Assembly (NCBI GenBank): GCA_963565915.1
Contig: OY751487.1
Span: forward strand, 4,712,001 to 4,776,000
From: Entoloma clypeatum
Taxonomy: Eukaryota; Basidiomycota; Agaricomycetes; Agaricales; Entolomataceae
Direction of reading: 5' to 3'
Length of the DNA stretch: 64,000 nt
The notes below the pieces were generated by a model. The model was not told the DNA's origin, did no database searches, and saw only the letters and a program-made list of their open reading frames with translations. Shown here one piece after another: positions 1 through 9,267 of the stretch. Made by a program: the position numbers and the translations under genes. The stretch's first letter is position 1. Each line of letters begins with the position of its first letter.

Positions 1-2431
1 TACATGATCGGTACAGGGTGCGTTTGTGTTTGGGAGTGAGTCCACGGACTGAGTTTCCCAGGGATAGTAAGGCTCCCGTTGCTGAGAAGGCCTTAGTGGC
101 ATACCGTTTCGCATGCTCAGTAAAGAGTAGCTTGCGGTCGAAGAAGAAGCCCAAGTACCTCCAGAAGGTCTTGGGGACGAGGGGGGAGTCGCCGGTGAAG
201 GGCGCGAATCCGAGGTCAACCGGGGGGTTATCGTCGCCATTCTTCCTGGAAAAATGGAACGCCTCCGATTTAGAGTGCTCGAGGACAAGCCCGAGGGCTG
301 TGGTCAGCTCAAACAGACATTTGTATGCTTTTTTTAATTTGGCAAGGTTTTCCTTCCACGTCTCAGATTGGACTATGATGGTCCCGTCGTCGACGTATGA
401 GATGAGGCTGGCCTGTGATAGTTCAGCTTGAAATGCGTACATCAGCGGGGCGAGATAGATGGACGATAGCACAGGGGAGAGGGCGGAGCCCTGACCTACG
501 CCAATGTCAACAGAGAAGAGGTCTGAGAGGTCGTCCTCCCAGGCGTATTGAGTCTGTCTCCCTACTAGGTAATTTGAAAAGAAGTCCACGACAGTGTCGG
601 GGAATCCCATCCTATCTAGTATGAGCGATATAACCGAGTGGTTAAGAGAGGGAAAGTATTGGGCCAAGTCGATGGCGACAACGCTTGTCTTGAGTTTCCT
701 CGCCCATCCTGCACGGATGAGGTGGGTAAGGAATTGTCCGGCGTCTTCGGTGGAGTTCTGACGAACCCCCCCGAATTGACCTGGGTGCAGCAGACCATGG
801 CGGGCTAGTTCCCACTGGAGTCTGTTAGCGATAGCTTTCTCAAAGAGTTTGCCCAGTGTGTTTAGAAGCACGATGGGTCGAAATGCTTTGGGAACGTCGT
901 ACGCCGGCTTATTTGGTTTAGGAATAATGACGGTCGTTGAGATTTTGAAGGCGTCGGGCCAAAACCCTGCCGAGAGGCAGGCGTTCAGGGTCCAGACGAA
1001 CAACTTCAAGATTTGTTTATGTGCTATTAGGCACTTAAGATGAGTCCACGTAAGATGGTCGGGACCAGGGGCTGACCGGCTAGAACAACCGGCCAGGGCC
1101 TGGAGGACCTCTTGCGAAGTGAATGGAACCCAGTCCCTTTTGGGCTGAGGTTCTAGGGTGCTGCGCAGCCTGTCGGGATCGACGGGTCGAGCTTCTGCGG
1201 ACTGGAAGGACTTGTGGAAGGCGTCACAGGTCTCAGCAGTGGTGGTGCAGGTCTCGCCTTCAAAAATAATGGCCTCAGGAGAGGCGTTCTTTCGTGGGCC
1301 GACCCAGGAAGTAAGGTCCCAAGGACGCTTATTTTTGTTGGAGACTTCGTCGATCTTCTTGTCGAAAAAGTTCCGCTTAGCAGTGCGTATGATTTTATGC
1401 ATAACGCGCCAGTCTTGGTCTGTTTTACCCGAATTGGAATAGGTGCGCCACCCTGCCTTGCAGTCCTTATCCCACCAGCCCTTCGACCGGAACGAATTCC
1501 GGGGAGAGCGAGAGAATTCGGTCCACGCGGCCAGGACGAGCTCCTGAACCTTTTGTGTAATACTCGTGATGTCCTCCCTAGTGGCCGTAGCCGGAATAGG
1601 GATGGAGGAGATGGAATCCGTGAGTGCGGATAGGAAATGAGTTTCCTCTTCCGAGTCCAGTACTATACGGTAGCGTTCCTTCGCGTTAATGAGGGGGGAT
1701 CTGAGGAGGGTGATGATCGAGCGGTGGTCCGACTCGTCAGGGCTCCCAAGTTTGATGATCGAGTCCTTGTCCGTGTTAGGGAGGAAGACCAGGTCGATGA
1801 TGGATGGGGCATTGTTATTCTTAGGGAAGTGGGTGAACCCAGTCCTATGATGAACAAGTCCATGAGCGAATGCGAAGTCTGAGAGGAGAGACGCATTATG
1901 GTTGTGGCGCGTCACTTCGGGGTCCCATAGCGGCGAGGGGCAATTAAAATCACCACCTATGTACCGAATGGGAGGAAGGGATGTACCAAGGGTGGCAAGG
2001 ATACGTATAGCAGTGCCCTGCGTATCCGAGTAGGCATTAATTAGGTTGATCTGGCCCTCGGGGACAGACAACGTAAGAAGATTGACATCTCGGTGGCGAA
2101 CGATGTCTGAGCGAAGTTTAGGTTTCATAGCGGTACGCCGCCTATGAACATAAACTATGGCGTGGGGGCGAAGGTCCTCATCCAGGTTATCTGGATCAAG
2201 GACAGGCTCCGAGTGGTGGAGGCACATCCAGTCAGGGTGGTTCGGCGGACCCACAAGGGGCTCACCGTCCTTTCTCGTCATGGACGCGATATGTCGAATG
2301 GTAGCCCAGGGGGGCTCTTGCACAAAGATTATGTCGAGATTATCTTTCTGACTCTCTAACATAGTTGACAGGAGAACGCTCTTTCGGTACACGTTCTGGG
2401 AGCGAATTCGCAAGCCCTCAAGTTTATTCAT
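1..2431 (-). CDS. LINE ORF2: endonuclease plus reverse transcriptase (partial, runs off left edge)
   Basis: Reading the minus strand from the ATG at 2431 gives about 810 uninterrupted codons to the window edge. The N-terminal third is an apurinic/apyrimidinic-type endonuclease (GGDFNCP near residue 160; ESDHRSI near residue 230). The reverse transcriptase follows: FRPIVLLNTLGKLFEKAI, the STEDA segment, AIDLAQYFPSLNH (motif A with catalytic Asp), GVGQGSALSP (motif B) and SYVDDG (motif C, Asp-Asp). The protein nicks target DNA and copies element RNA at the nick. The ATG lies 8 nt after the ORF1 stop, which suggests termination-reinitiation. The C-terminal part is not visible, so an RNase H domain or terminal zinc knuckle cannot be judged. 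Confidence 0.9.
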   Translation of the reverse strand, partial: MNKLEGLRIRSQNVYRKSVLLSTMLESQKDNLDIIFVQEPPWATIRHIASMTRKDGEPLVGPPNHPDWMCLHHSEPVLDPDNLDEDLRPHAIVYVHRRRTAMKPKLRSDIVRHRDVNLLTLSVPEGQINLINAYSDTQGTAIRILATLGTSLPPIRYIGGDFNCPSPLWDPEVTRHNHNASLLSDFAFAHGLVHHRTGFTHFPKNNNAPSIIDLVFLPNTDKDSIIKLGSPDESDHRSIITLLRSPLINAKERYRIVLDSEEETHFLSALTDSISSIPIPATATREDITSITQKVQELVLAAWTEFSRSPRNSFRSKGWWDKDCKAGWRTYSNSGKTDQDWRVMHKIIRTAKRNFFDKKIDEVSNKNKRPWDLTSWVGPRKNASPEAIIFEGETCTTTAETCDAFHKSFQSAEARPVDPDRLRSTLEPQPKRDWVPFTSQEVLQALAGCSSRSAPGPDHLTWTHLKCLIAHKQILKLFVWTLNACLSAGFWPDAFKISTTVIIPKPNKPAYDVPKAFRPIVLLNTLGKLFEKAIANRLQWELARHGLLHPGQFGGVRQNSTEDAGQFLTHLIRAGWARKLKTSVVAIDLAQYFPSLNHSVISLILDRMGFPDTVVDFFSNYLVGRQTQYAWEDDLSDLFSVDIGVGQGSALSPVLSSIYLAPLMYAFQAELSQASLISYVDDGTIIVQSETWKENLAKLKKAYKCLFELTTALGLVLEHSKSEAFHFSRKNGDDNPPVDLGFAPFTGDSPLVPKTFWRYLGFFFDRKLLFTEHAKRYATKAFSATGALLSLGNSVRGLTPKHKRTLYRSC

Positions 2432-2439
2432 AGTTGTAT

Positions 2440-4638
2440 TTAACATATGACTACGTTTGGTTGAATGCGGCTATTGTCTCGGTCAGCTGGACGAGGCGAG
2501 GGGTTAGATTCAAAGAAGTGGGTGAAGTCCGCACTTACGTTTGCTTCTTGGTATCGGCGCCAGATCCAATCAGGGTTGAATCGGCTTTTCCAGTATTTGC
2601 ATACGCGATCATCTGCGCGGTGGCTACCTTTGCAGTTGATGCAGCGACCTGCATGTTCGCAGTCCTTGCCATCGGGGGTGGGGAGGACTGGGGGGTTTGC
2701 CTTGGCGTTCCCGCGGCAGCAGGAGGCGAGGGCTCGATGGAATTCGACGGTGTGGGGTTCACCGCAGATGGGGCAGAGTTTGCTTTTGAGAGGGCAGATC
2801 CGAGCGTTGGACGGATGGCCGAATCGCCAGCAGCGGTTGCATTGAGGCACTCCAACGTGCTTCTCGGCAGGGTTCAGGACGAGTCGGTAAGGGCCATACA
2901 TGAAGGTCTTTCCGGCTAAGTTCTTGAGAACAAGACCCCCTTTGGAGTCTTCGATGTCAAACCAGATGGTCCCGGTGCTGGACGACGGGGAGTTTCTGGC
3001 GAGGCGGGGCTTCGAGTTCTCGTAGTAGGAGAACTCGCGGGCAAAGGGAGCAGACGACATTATGTCGGCGACCTGGCTCTCCGAGAGGGGAACGAGGCGG
3101 CCGGATTTCGGGTCGCGTTGTGGGGTGAGCCCGTAGTACGGGAAGTCGCAGATTTTGAGACTCGATTTGGAGGTGGGTACCTCCACTCGAAGGTCAGTGT
3201 CAGGGGCCGAATGAGCACTAGCGGCAAGCTTGGACTCGAAAAGGGCTTTGAAAACTTTGAGGTCGTCCTCGTCGGGGACTTCGTCGGTCGCCAGGGAGAG
3301 ACCCCCCCGGTTTGACTCAACAGAAGTGACGCGGATCGTCCTCTTTGCGTTGCCCAGATGACCGTTGATCTGGGTGAAGATAGTCTCCACCGCCCAGGGA
3401 AAGGGGGGGGAGGTGTAAACGGAGACGGATTTGCGAGACCGTCCTGACGTGGTAAAACGCTTCTGCTTCTTTCGGCGGGCCTGGGAAGCAGAAGGAGAGG
3501 TGGGCCTAATAGCAGCCGTGGCTTGCTGTAGGGCAATGGTAGTGGTGGCAGGGAACGTCTTGGCCATGGCGACCAAGGTTTCCTGCTGCGACTCAGCAGC
3601 GGATTTGCGTTTTTTCGACGCAGTGGACCAGGGTTGGGCTGCAGCTACAACAGCAGGCGGGGGAGCCCACGCTGAGCCTGCAAGGCCGGAGGGATGTCGC
3701 TTCGCCGGGGGCGAGGGGACGGGGCGGGATAGGAGCTTGGCCTTCTCGTGAGCGAGGCGGCCGGATGCTCCAGCTGACGCGGACATGCGGGGTGTGGGTT
3801 TGGCTGTCTTCGGGAAGGAAGGCAGCTTCTTCTTGGGTGGCGGAGGTTTGGGGTCCTTCGCCGCGACAATGTTTTCGGGAGCAGATGTGAACGCCGACAC
3901 CCCAGGGATCTTGACGAGGCGATCAATTAAGACGCCCAGTCCAGTGAGACGAACGCCGGAGGGGTCATCCCCTTCGGCATATTCGGTGAGAGCTCCGACA
4001 TCCGCAAGGGTGTGGATGAGGGAGGCTGTAGCGGTGCAGAGCTGGTCTGCAGTGGATTGGTCAATAGACCGGCGTTGAGATGCGGTCCAAGTGACCAGGT
4101 CTCGTACGGAGGCAACGGAAGCGAGGGCGGCGTTGAAGTCGGACGACACCGTGTCCGCGGAGCCTTGCAACATGCAGGGGCCTGCAAGTTCGCTGTTGTA
4201 GCCTAGGGTGGCCGGCATGCTGGGGGCATCGACGATCATGGGAGCGTCAGGGCGGTCAGCAGGGGCAGGGGGGGGAGGGCGTTCCGAGCTATCGGAGTCG
4301 TCTGAGGTGGGGGATGCGGGGCGCGGGGTAGCAGACCCAGCGGATCCCATAGAGATGTTGCTGCCCTGGGGTGAGGAGGGGCGCGCAGAGGGAGCCTTTT
4401 TCTTGTATCGGCCGCCGGGGGGGCCAACAGGAGCAAGGGCGGATGTCGGTGCGGCAGCAGCCATGGCGGCTCCCGTAGACGCTGTGGAGTAAGGACCTGT
4501 CGTTGCAGACGCTCCCACAGGAACGGCGGGGGTTGCAGACCAGTCGGCTTTTTGAGATGTGGACGACCTCGTTTGAGGAGGAGGTCTCGGGTTGTCGGAG
4601 GGGATCGCAGCCGATCTGGGGATCGGCTTTGGAGCCAT
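2440..4638 (-). CDS. LINE ORF1: gag-like nucleic-acid-binding protein with zinc knuckles
   Basis: A minus-strand ORF of 732 codons from the ATG at 4638; an upstream in-frame ATG at 4719 would add 27 residues that look like translated 5'UTR. The first half is rich in Pro, Ser and Ala (low complexity). The C-terminal part carries three Cys/His clusters, starting at CNRCWRFGH, CPICGEPH and CINCKGSH, which are CCHC-like knuckles of the type found in Tad1/I-clade ORF1 proteins that coat element RNA. The stop at 2440-2442 is followed after 8 nt by the ORF2 ATG. No frameshift or nonsense codon was seen. The start choice is an inference based on low-complexity content and codon context. Confidence 0.85.
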   Translation of the reverse strand: MAPKPIPRSAAIPSDNPRPPPQTRSSTSQKADWSATPAVPVGASATTGPYSTASTGAAMAAAAPTSALAPVGPPGGRYKKKAPSARPSSPQGSNISMGSAGSATPRPASPTSDDSDSSERPPPPAPADRPDAPMIVDAPSMPATLGYNSELAGPCMLQGSADTVSSDFNAALASVASVRDLVTWTASQRRSIDQSTADQLCTATASLIHTLADVGALTEYAEGDDPSGVRLTGLGVLIDRLVKIPGVSAFTSAPENIVAAKDPKPPPPKKKLPSFPKTAKPTPRMSASAGASGRLAHEKAKLLSRPVPSPPAKRHPSGLAGSAWAPPPAVVAAAQPWSTASKKRKSAAESQQETLVAMAKTFPATTTIALQQATAAIRPTSPSASQARRKKQKRFTTSGRSRKSVSVYTSPPFPWAVETIFTQINGHLGNAKRTIRVTSVESNRGGLSLATDEVPDEDDLKVFKALFESKLAASAHSAPDTDLRVEVPTSKSSLKICDFPYYGLTPQRDPKSGRLVPLSESQVADIMSSAPFAREFSYYENSKPRLARNSPSSSTGTIWFDIEDSKGGLVLKNLAGKTFMYGPYRLVLNPAEKHVGVPQCNRCWRFGHPSNARICPLKSKLCPICGEPHTVEFHRALASCCRGNAKANPPVLPTPDGKDCEHAGRCINCKGSHRADDRVCKYWKSRFNPDWIWRRYQEANVSADFTHFFESNPSPRPADRDNSRIQPNVVIC

Positions 4639-4745
4639 GTTGCAGTGAGTCGAGTGTTTCGCCAAGGAGAGCGATAGCAAGAGGATCGGATGGTACGATG
4701 GAGCGGGGGGGCTCAACAACGAGAGAGATTGCGACCAGGATGTGG

Positions 4746-6096
4746 CTGTGCACGTCGTGGTAACAAGTCAAGAAGCGGTGCATTTGGAGGGAATCGATTT
4801 CAACGAGGTATTCTCTCCCGTAGTTCGATTCGAGACAGTACATCTCATGCTCGCTACCGCCGTGCTTGAGAGTTGGGTGATTCTCGCGCTTGATGTAACT
4901 GCTGCTTTCCTTTATGGGAAACTCCAGGAAGAGTTATACATGATGCAACCTGAAGGCTTCAAAATAAAAGGCAAAGAACTTCTTGTTTGGCACCTGCATA
5001 AGGCTATTTACGGTTTGAAGCAGGCTGGACTTGCATGGTGGCATGCCATGGAGAAATCCATGAAGAAACTAGGTTTCCGAAGGGTTATATCTGATGCCGG
5101 AATCTTTGTTTTCTATTCCCCGAACGGAACCATCGTACTAGCAATAATCTCTGTCGATGATGCAATGTTCATGGGACCAGACGCTAAGCTTACAACTGTT
5201 AAAAGAGCTGAATTCATGGCTATTTGGGAATCTCATGATCTAGGTGAACCCACTGAATTCTTGAGAATGCGCATCACGTGTACCAAGAATACGATCATGA
5301 TCGATCAATGTGCCTATTTACAGAAAGTAGTAGAGAGATTTGGCATGACAAATGCAATGATCGCCAAGACTCCTCTACCTACTGGATACAAGCTGACAGA
5401 AAATGCTGGCACTGCCACTGCTGCGCTTTGATCACAATTTCAGCAGATCATAGGGTCTCTGCTATATTTAATGATCAGTACACGACCTGACATTGCCTTT
5501 GCCATGATTATATTATCACAGTTCTTGGCAAATCCTACCCAGGAACATGTTGATAAAGCGAAGTATATAATCCGCTACCTCGTGGGCACTTCTGATTACC
5601 GACTGACGTATTCCGGTGATCAAAATGGGGCTTACATGCCTACATGGATTCTGACTGGGCATCTGATGAAATTAAGCGTTGAAGCTGCACTGGCTTTTTC
5701 CTGAAGCTTGCAGGTGCTTCTGTAGGCTGGACTTGTCGTCTACAAAAAACCATTGCTCACTCATCTACTGAGGCAGAGTACATGGCAATGTCCGATTGCG
5801 GCTGCCAAGTAAAATAAGTAATCCAACTCTTCCAAGAGATTAGCTTCCTAATGTGGAATGTCCCGATCTATGCCGACAATCATGGCTCGATCTTGATTAG
5901 GAACAACCCTGTACAGGAACGCCGTACTAAGCATATTGATCTTAGATATCATGTCATCCGAGAGTACATCTCTTGTGGATTGATCACTGTAGAGTACATT
6001 GAAGGCACATCCAATCCCGCAGATATGCTAACTAAAAATCTTAGTCGGAAACTCTTTGAAAGATGTCGCCAACATCTAGGCTTGACATTTTCATAA
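4746..6096 (+). pseudogene. Decayed Ty1/copia pol: reverse transcriptase and RNase H fragments
   Basis: The plus strand reads as copia polymerase: EGIDFNEVFSPVVRFETV at about 4785, AIYGLKQAGLAWW at about 5005, then RNase H pieces ending in HIDLRYHVIREYI and PADMLTKNLSRKLFE at about 6040. It is broken by a stop at 5429-5431, a frame change near 5640 (the DSDW RNase H motif is read only in another frame) and another stop near 5815. The usual YVDD box is degenerate (SVDDA). The 5' part is missing, replaced by the LINE at about 4745. It is homologous to, but clearly diverged from, the second copia element at 9268-10737. It is a non-functional relic. Confidence 0.85.
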
Positions 6097-6122
6097 TCCG
6101 ATGTATACACATCAAGGGGGAG

Positions 6123-6250
6123 TGTTGAACGAGTTCCGCTTTCATTAGACGCGCCATGCGCTCAACCCCATGATGTACAAATAGTGTACAAATAAGTAGA
6201 CTAGTATATAAGACTGTTCTTATTCTCTGTGCAATATAATGCTCTTAACA
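6123..6250 (+). repeat. 3' LTR of the decayed copia element (short)
   Basis: A purine-rich stretch (aagggggag) ends just before a TGTTGAAC start 26 nt after the RNase H stop, the normal place for a polypurine tract and 3' LTR. A TATA-like tatataag lies near 6210. The end is placed at CTTAACA (6250) because it is a rough inverted match to the TGTTGA start. The partner LTR is outside the window, so the boundary is uncertain. Confidence 0.5.
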
Positions 6251-6299
6251 AGTAACCCCCACCTGCAAACACCTCTCAAGGTTAGTAGTAGGTTCCCCC

Positions 6300-7222
6300 T
6301 CTATCGTAGAATACACGATCTGTAGCGTGTAGCATAGAGTATACTAGGACTGCACGACGACCCATCCACTGTGCCAGTCTTGAATAATTTTGACTTTCTT
6401 ATCTGACATGTGGAGGCCTGTCGGAGAGAGGATAAAGCCAAGGTATTCAACAGTATCCGTAGAAAACTCGCATTTGTCTGCGCATGCGTATAAGCCATGT
6501 TGTCAGAGATGTCAGAGGACTTTGCGGACATGCTTCCGATCCTCGGGGGGAGAGTCGGAGTAGATGAGGATGTCGTCGAGATATATGGTAACATACTTAT
6601 CGAGCAGGTCATGGAAGATGTCGTTCATGAAGCGTTGAAAAATGGCTGGGGAGTTGGTGAGTCCAAATGGCATGACAAGCCATTCAAAAGACCCATAGCA
6701 CATGCGGAAGGCGGTTTTCCATTCATCTCCTTCCGCTATGCAGACGAGGTGATAGGCATTCAGAGGTCGAGAGCCGTATAAACACTGGCTTTTCCAGCAG
6801 TCTGGAGAAGGTCAGATATGAGCAGAAGTGGATATTGGTCCTTCTTTGAGATTTTGTTAAGACCACAGAAATCGACGCAAAGACGAAGGGAGCCATCCTT
6901 TTTACAAACGAAAAGGATGGGCCTCTGCCACCCGATTCACCTCTGCCACCCGCTTTTCCTCCGCTATCTGCTTTTCCTCCGCTACCTGCTTCTCCTCTTC
7001 AGCCTTCTTGACAGCCTCCTCTGCCGCTGCTCACTTCTTCTCCTTCACCTCCGCGAGCTTGTGTTGTAACTCTTCCATTTCATTGTCGAGTTCTTGGGTT
7101 GCTGGAATTGCCGACATCTTTTCGGAGCAGTTGACCACGGTAGAACAAAGGGAGATTAAGAACCACGCAAACAGTATTTTCAACCAACACACCACATGAC
7201 GCGTTTCGCACGCACCGACCAT
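6300..7222 (-). pseudogene. Internally deleted Ty3/gypsy remnant (gag-like coiled coil fused to RT)
   Basis: The minus strand encodes gypsy reverse transcriptase pieces: [13 protein letters not shown] near 6880, [19 protein letters not shown] near 6660 and [10 protein letters not shown] (catalytic box) near 6580. There is a small deletion frameshift near 6770 and stops near 6510. Upstream, from an ATG at 7117, is a charged coiled-coil start (NEMEELQHKLAEVKEKK, then repeated AEEK/VAEE units), which looks like the N-terminus of a gag protein. The two parts are directly joined near 6930, so protease and most of gag are missing. This is a non-functional deletion derivative. Confidence 0.75.
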
Positions 7223-7259
7223 CTAGGTCCTCATGGGTTCAGCCCTAAGGGGGAAATAC

Positions 7260-7631
7260 TGTTACATTCCGATCCTCCGATCCAACTCCGATCCAACTCC
7301 TCTGACATTTTGACTAATACTTGATTACATTGTACTTGCTGTTACGAACCTTCTCGCTATGTACGATACTTACATTACCTCTGTAGTTATGTTCACATCT
7401 CCGAAAGCCACTTACTATCCGACTCCGACATTAGCCACTTGTTCTCCGACTCCGACAAATCCACATGTCCTCCGACATACTATATACTGTAAACCTACGT
7501 ATAATCTTGTATTAGCTTCAGTTTGAATATCAACTTAGTCTTGACCAAACATCCTTTCTGACTCTTGACTTGAGTCCGACTCTGACCATTCTGAAATAAA
7601 GACACCCGAACGTATTAGCGAGGGCGCAACA
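7260..7631 (+). repeat. Probable solo or 3' LTR of a gypsy-type element
   Basis: The stretch starts TGTTACATTCC and ends near CAACA, the terminal pattern of the complete gypsy LTR at 12200. It is preceded by a purine-rich ctaagggggaaatac that resembles a polypurine tract, and carries TATA-like ctatatactg near 7480. Inside it are many repeats of TCCGAC/CTCCGA. No partner LTR was found in the window, so the limits are tentative. Confidence 0.38.
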
Positions 7632-8580
7632 CACAAGTTGAAGCCAAGTCTTTACCACTACGCCATTCATGTTCTTGACCTCCGACCCTCCGATGTGTCC
7701 GACGTAGCTCCGACGTTTCGTGGTTCAGTTCTTAACATTTGCACAATATTTGTACTCTAAATATACTATACATATGCTATTGAAACAGTGTATGTAAACC
7801 TATTTAGACCCTTCAAATAAAATTAAAGGACTTGATGAGGTGAATATGAGCAAAATAGGTTGAAAATTTGACCAAACTTTTTTGTTTCAGCTTTGGATTC
7901 TCCTCATTCAGGAGATCTCACAGCACATTTGTTTTTCAAATTCTCATTCATTAGGGAGATATAACACTTTTACTGAAATCTGCACATTTCATTATTTCTA
8001 TCTTATCTGGACTTCTAAAAATTATACAAAGTGCTTCAGAAGGTGAATACATATCTATTTATGAGTTCTATCACTTCCAACTATTATTAGACCATGAAGA
8101 AGGCACTGCACGCGCCTGCGCGATGCATTTTGCGCATTGTTTACTATTATTTGGTGTAGAGCATGGCACCTCTATGACTTAAAATCTGTGGCATCATTCC
8201 ATAAAATCAACACATATTTATTGACATATGATACTCTGCTACATAATTGATATAGTCTGTAAGCTGACTTCCTCCTGTGTAGCCATATTAAGGAGAAATG
8301 CGATGTTTTTTGAGTTTGTTTACATATATTTGACACATTTGATGCACGTGTGATGCACGTCATCCAACGTCGAAACAACGCATCCACCCATTGCTGACTC
8401 TGCAATGAGGGGCACAGATGCTGAAAAGGCCAGAATATATTTATAGATTTTATTTATAATCTGTCTACTTGTGATCGAGGCAGGAGGGAGCACACACACA
8501 CACCTTTTGTGTTTTTTTTAGGTGTGCCTATTTGGGAAGTGGGAAAGTTGTGATGTAGAATGAGTGTGATGCATCAGATA
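7632..8580. other. AT-rich gene-free stretch
   Basis: No protein-coding signal was found on either strand. It contains a direct repeat of gatgcacgt near 8340-8360 and a short CA microsatellite near 8490-8503. It is probably old transposon sequence, but no terminal repeats could be identified. Confidence 0.6.
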
Positions 8581-8587
8581 TAATGGA

Positions 8588-8870
8588 CTGGTGGCTCAGT
8601 TGGTTAGATAGAGGACTGAAATAATGTTCTGTACTATAGAGGTTGTGAGTTCAATTCTTCCAAATGGAACAAATTTTGCACTTTGCCGTTTTGTGATCTT
8701 GATTTCCGTTCCTTGGATTATTCCATGGAAAATACCGGTTTAAACCGATCCAAACCGGTCTTTGGCCGGTCTTTCAAATTCTAAAGTTTTGAGTGAACCG
8801 AAGACTGGCTGTGATCCAAAACCTTAAACACTGAGACCGGCGGTCCAGTCTCTGTTGAAGTTCTGCCTGT
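8588..8870 (+). repeat. tRNA-derived SINE candidate
   Basis: A TGGCTCAGTTGG block (8592-8603) matches the polymerase III A box of tRNAs and GTTCAATTC (8649-8657) matches the B box, 45 nt apart as in a tRNA gene. The acceptor stem and T stem do not pair well, so a functional tRNA is unlikely. The downstream body (8736-8860) is unusually rich in ACCGGT/CCGGTC words. The combination fits a tRNA-derived short interspersed element, but its 3' end and any target duplication are unclear. A decayed tRNA gene is the alternative. Confidence 0.42.
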
Positions 8871-8886
8871 GGCTAGCTCCAGTCTC
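8847..8886. repeat. Partial tandem duplication of the copia LTR terminus and flank
   Basis: The sequence agtctctgttgaagtt followed by a CCTG..GCTAGC segment occurs at 8848 and again at 8881, where it enters the true LTR. The left copy is a diverged repeat of about 34 bp that includes the LTR start. It may be slippage or a remnant of an earlier insertion of the same family at almost the same site. Confidence 0.55.
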
Positions 8887-9198
8887 TGTTGAAGTTCCAC
8901 CTGGGCGCTAGCCACGGGCGTACTGAGCAACACAGCTACAGTGTGGAAGTACTCTACTTAACTGTTCTAGCCACTTACTTGGTTTGGGAGGGTGAGGCTG
9001 GTGAGAGCGGTTGAGGCTGATGAGAGCGATGGAGCTGGTTAAGAGTCAAGAGACAACTTGTTGATATTGACAGTTTCCTGGCCTTATATACCGTACTACT
9101 GTTTGTACCAACCAAATAAGTATGTAATCAAAGATATGTAAATGGTCACGTGATGTAATCTAATCTAATCTAATCTACATGATGGAAAAGTTTCAACA
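8887..9198 (-). repeat. 3' LTR of the copia element (312 bp)
   Basis: It aligns along its whole length with 20993-21285, with terminal inverted TGTTGAA/TTCAACA, a shared run of four TCTAA units near the plus-strand right end, and a TATA-like tatataccg. It carries a 19-bp segment (near 9030) absent from the other LTR. On the element strand, the polypurine tract directly precedes it. Confidence 0.93.
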
Positions 9199-9267
9199 CC
9201 CCCCCATATTTAGTACATACTTCTAAATACATTTTTACTTTTTCCCATATAGGTACTCTTTCTTTGT

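Larger units (their letters stand above)
1..4745 (-). mobile_element. Non-LTR (Tad1/LINE-like) retrotransposon, 3' part outside the window
   Basis: The element has two minus-strand ORFs in the order typical of Tad1/I-type LINEs: a gag-like ORF1 with zinc knuckles (2440-4638), then ORF2 with an apurinic-type endonuclease and reverse transcriptase (2431 to the left edge). Its 5' end lies close to 4745, where the plus-strand reading frame of a copia reverse transcriptase begins abruptly, so the LINE apparently inserted into that copia copy. Neither ORF shows a disabling change inside the window, which suggests a fairly recent insertion. The 3' end, tail and target-site duplication are outside the window and could not be examined. 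Confidence 0.88.

Noticed and set aside
8172..8405. 77-codon minus-strand open frame in AT-rich DNA
   Set aside because: Too short, no motif, no promoter or splice support.
9155..9180. Four TCTAA units as a possible telomere-like or CRISPR-type repeat
   Set aside because: They are part of the copia LTR and occur in both LTRs; there are no spacers.
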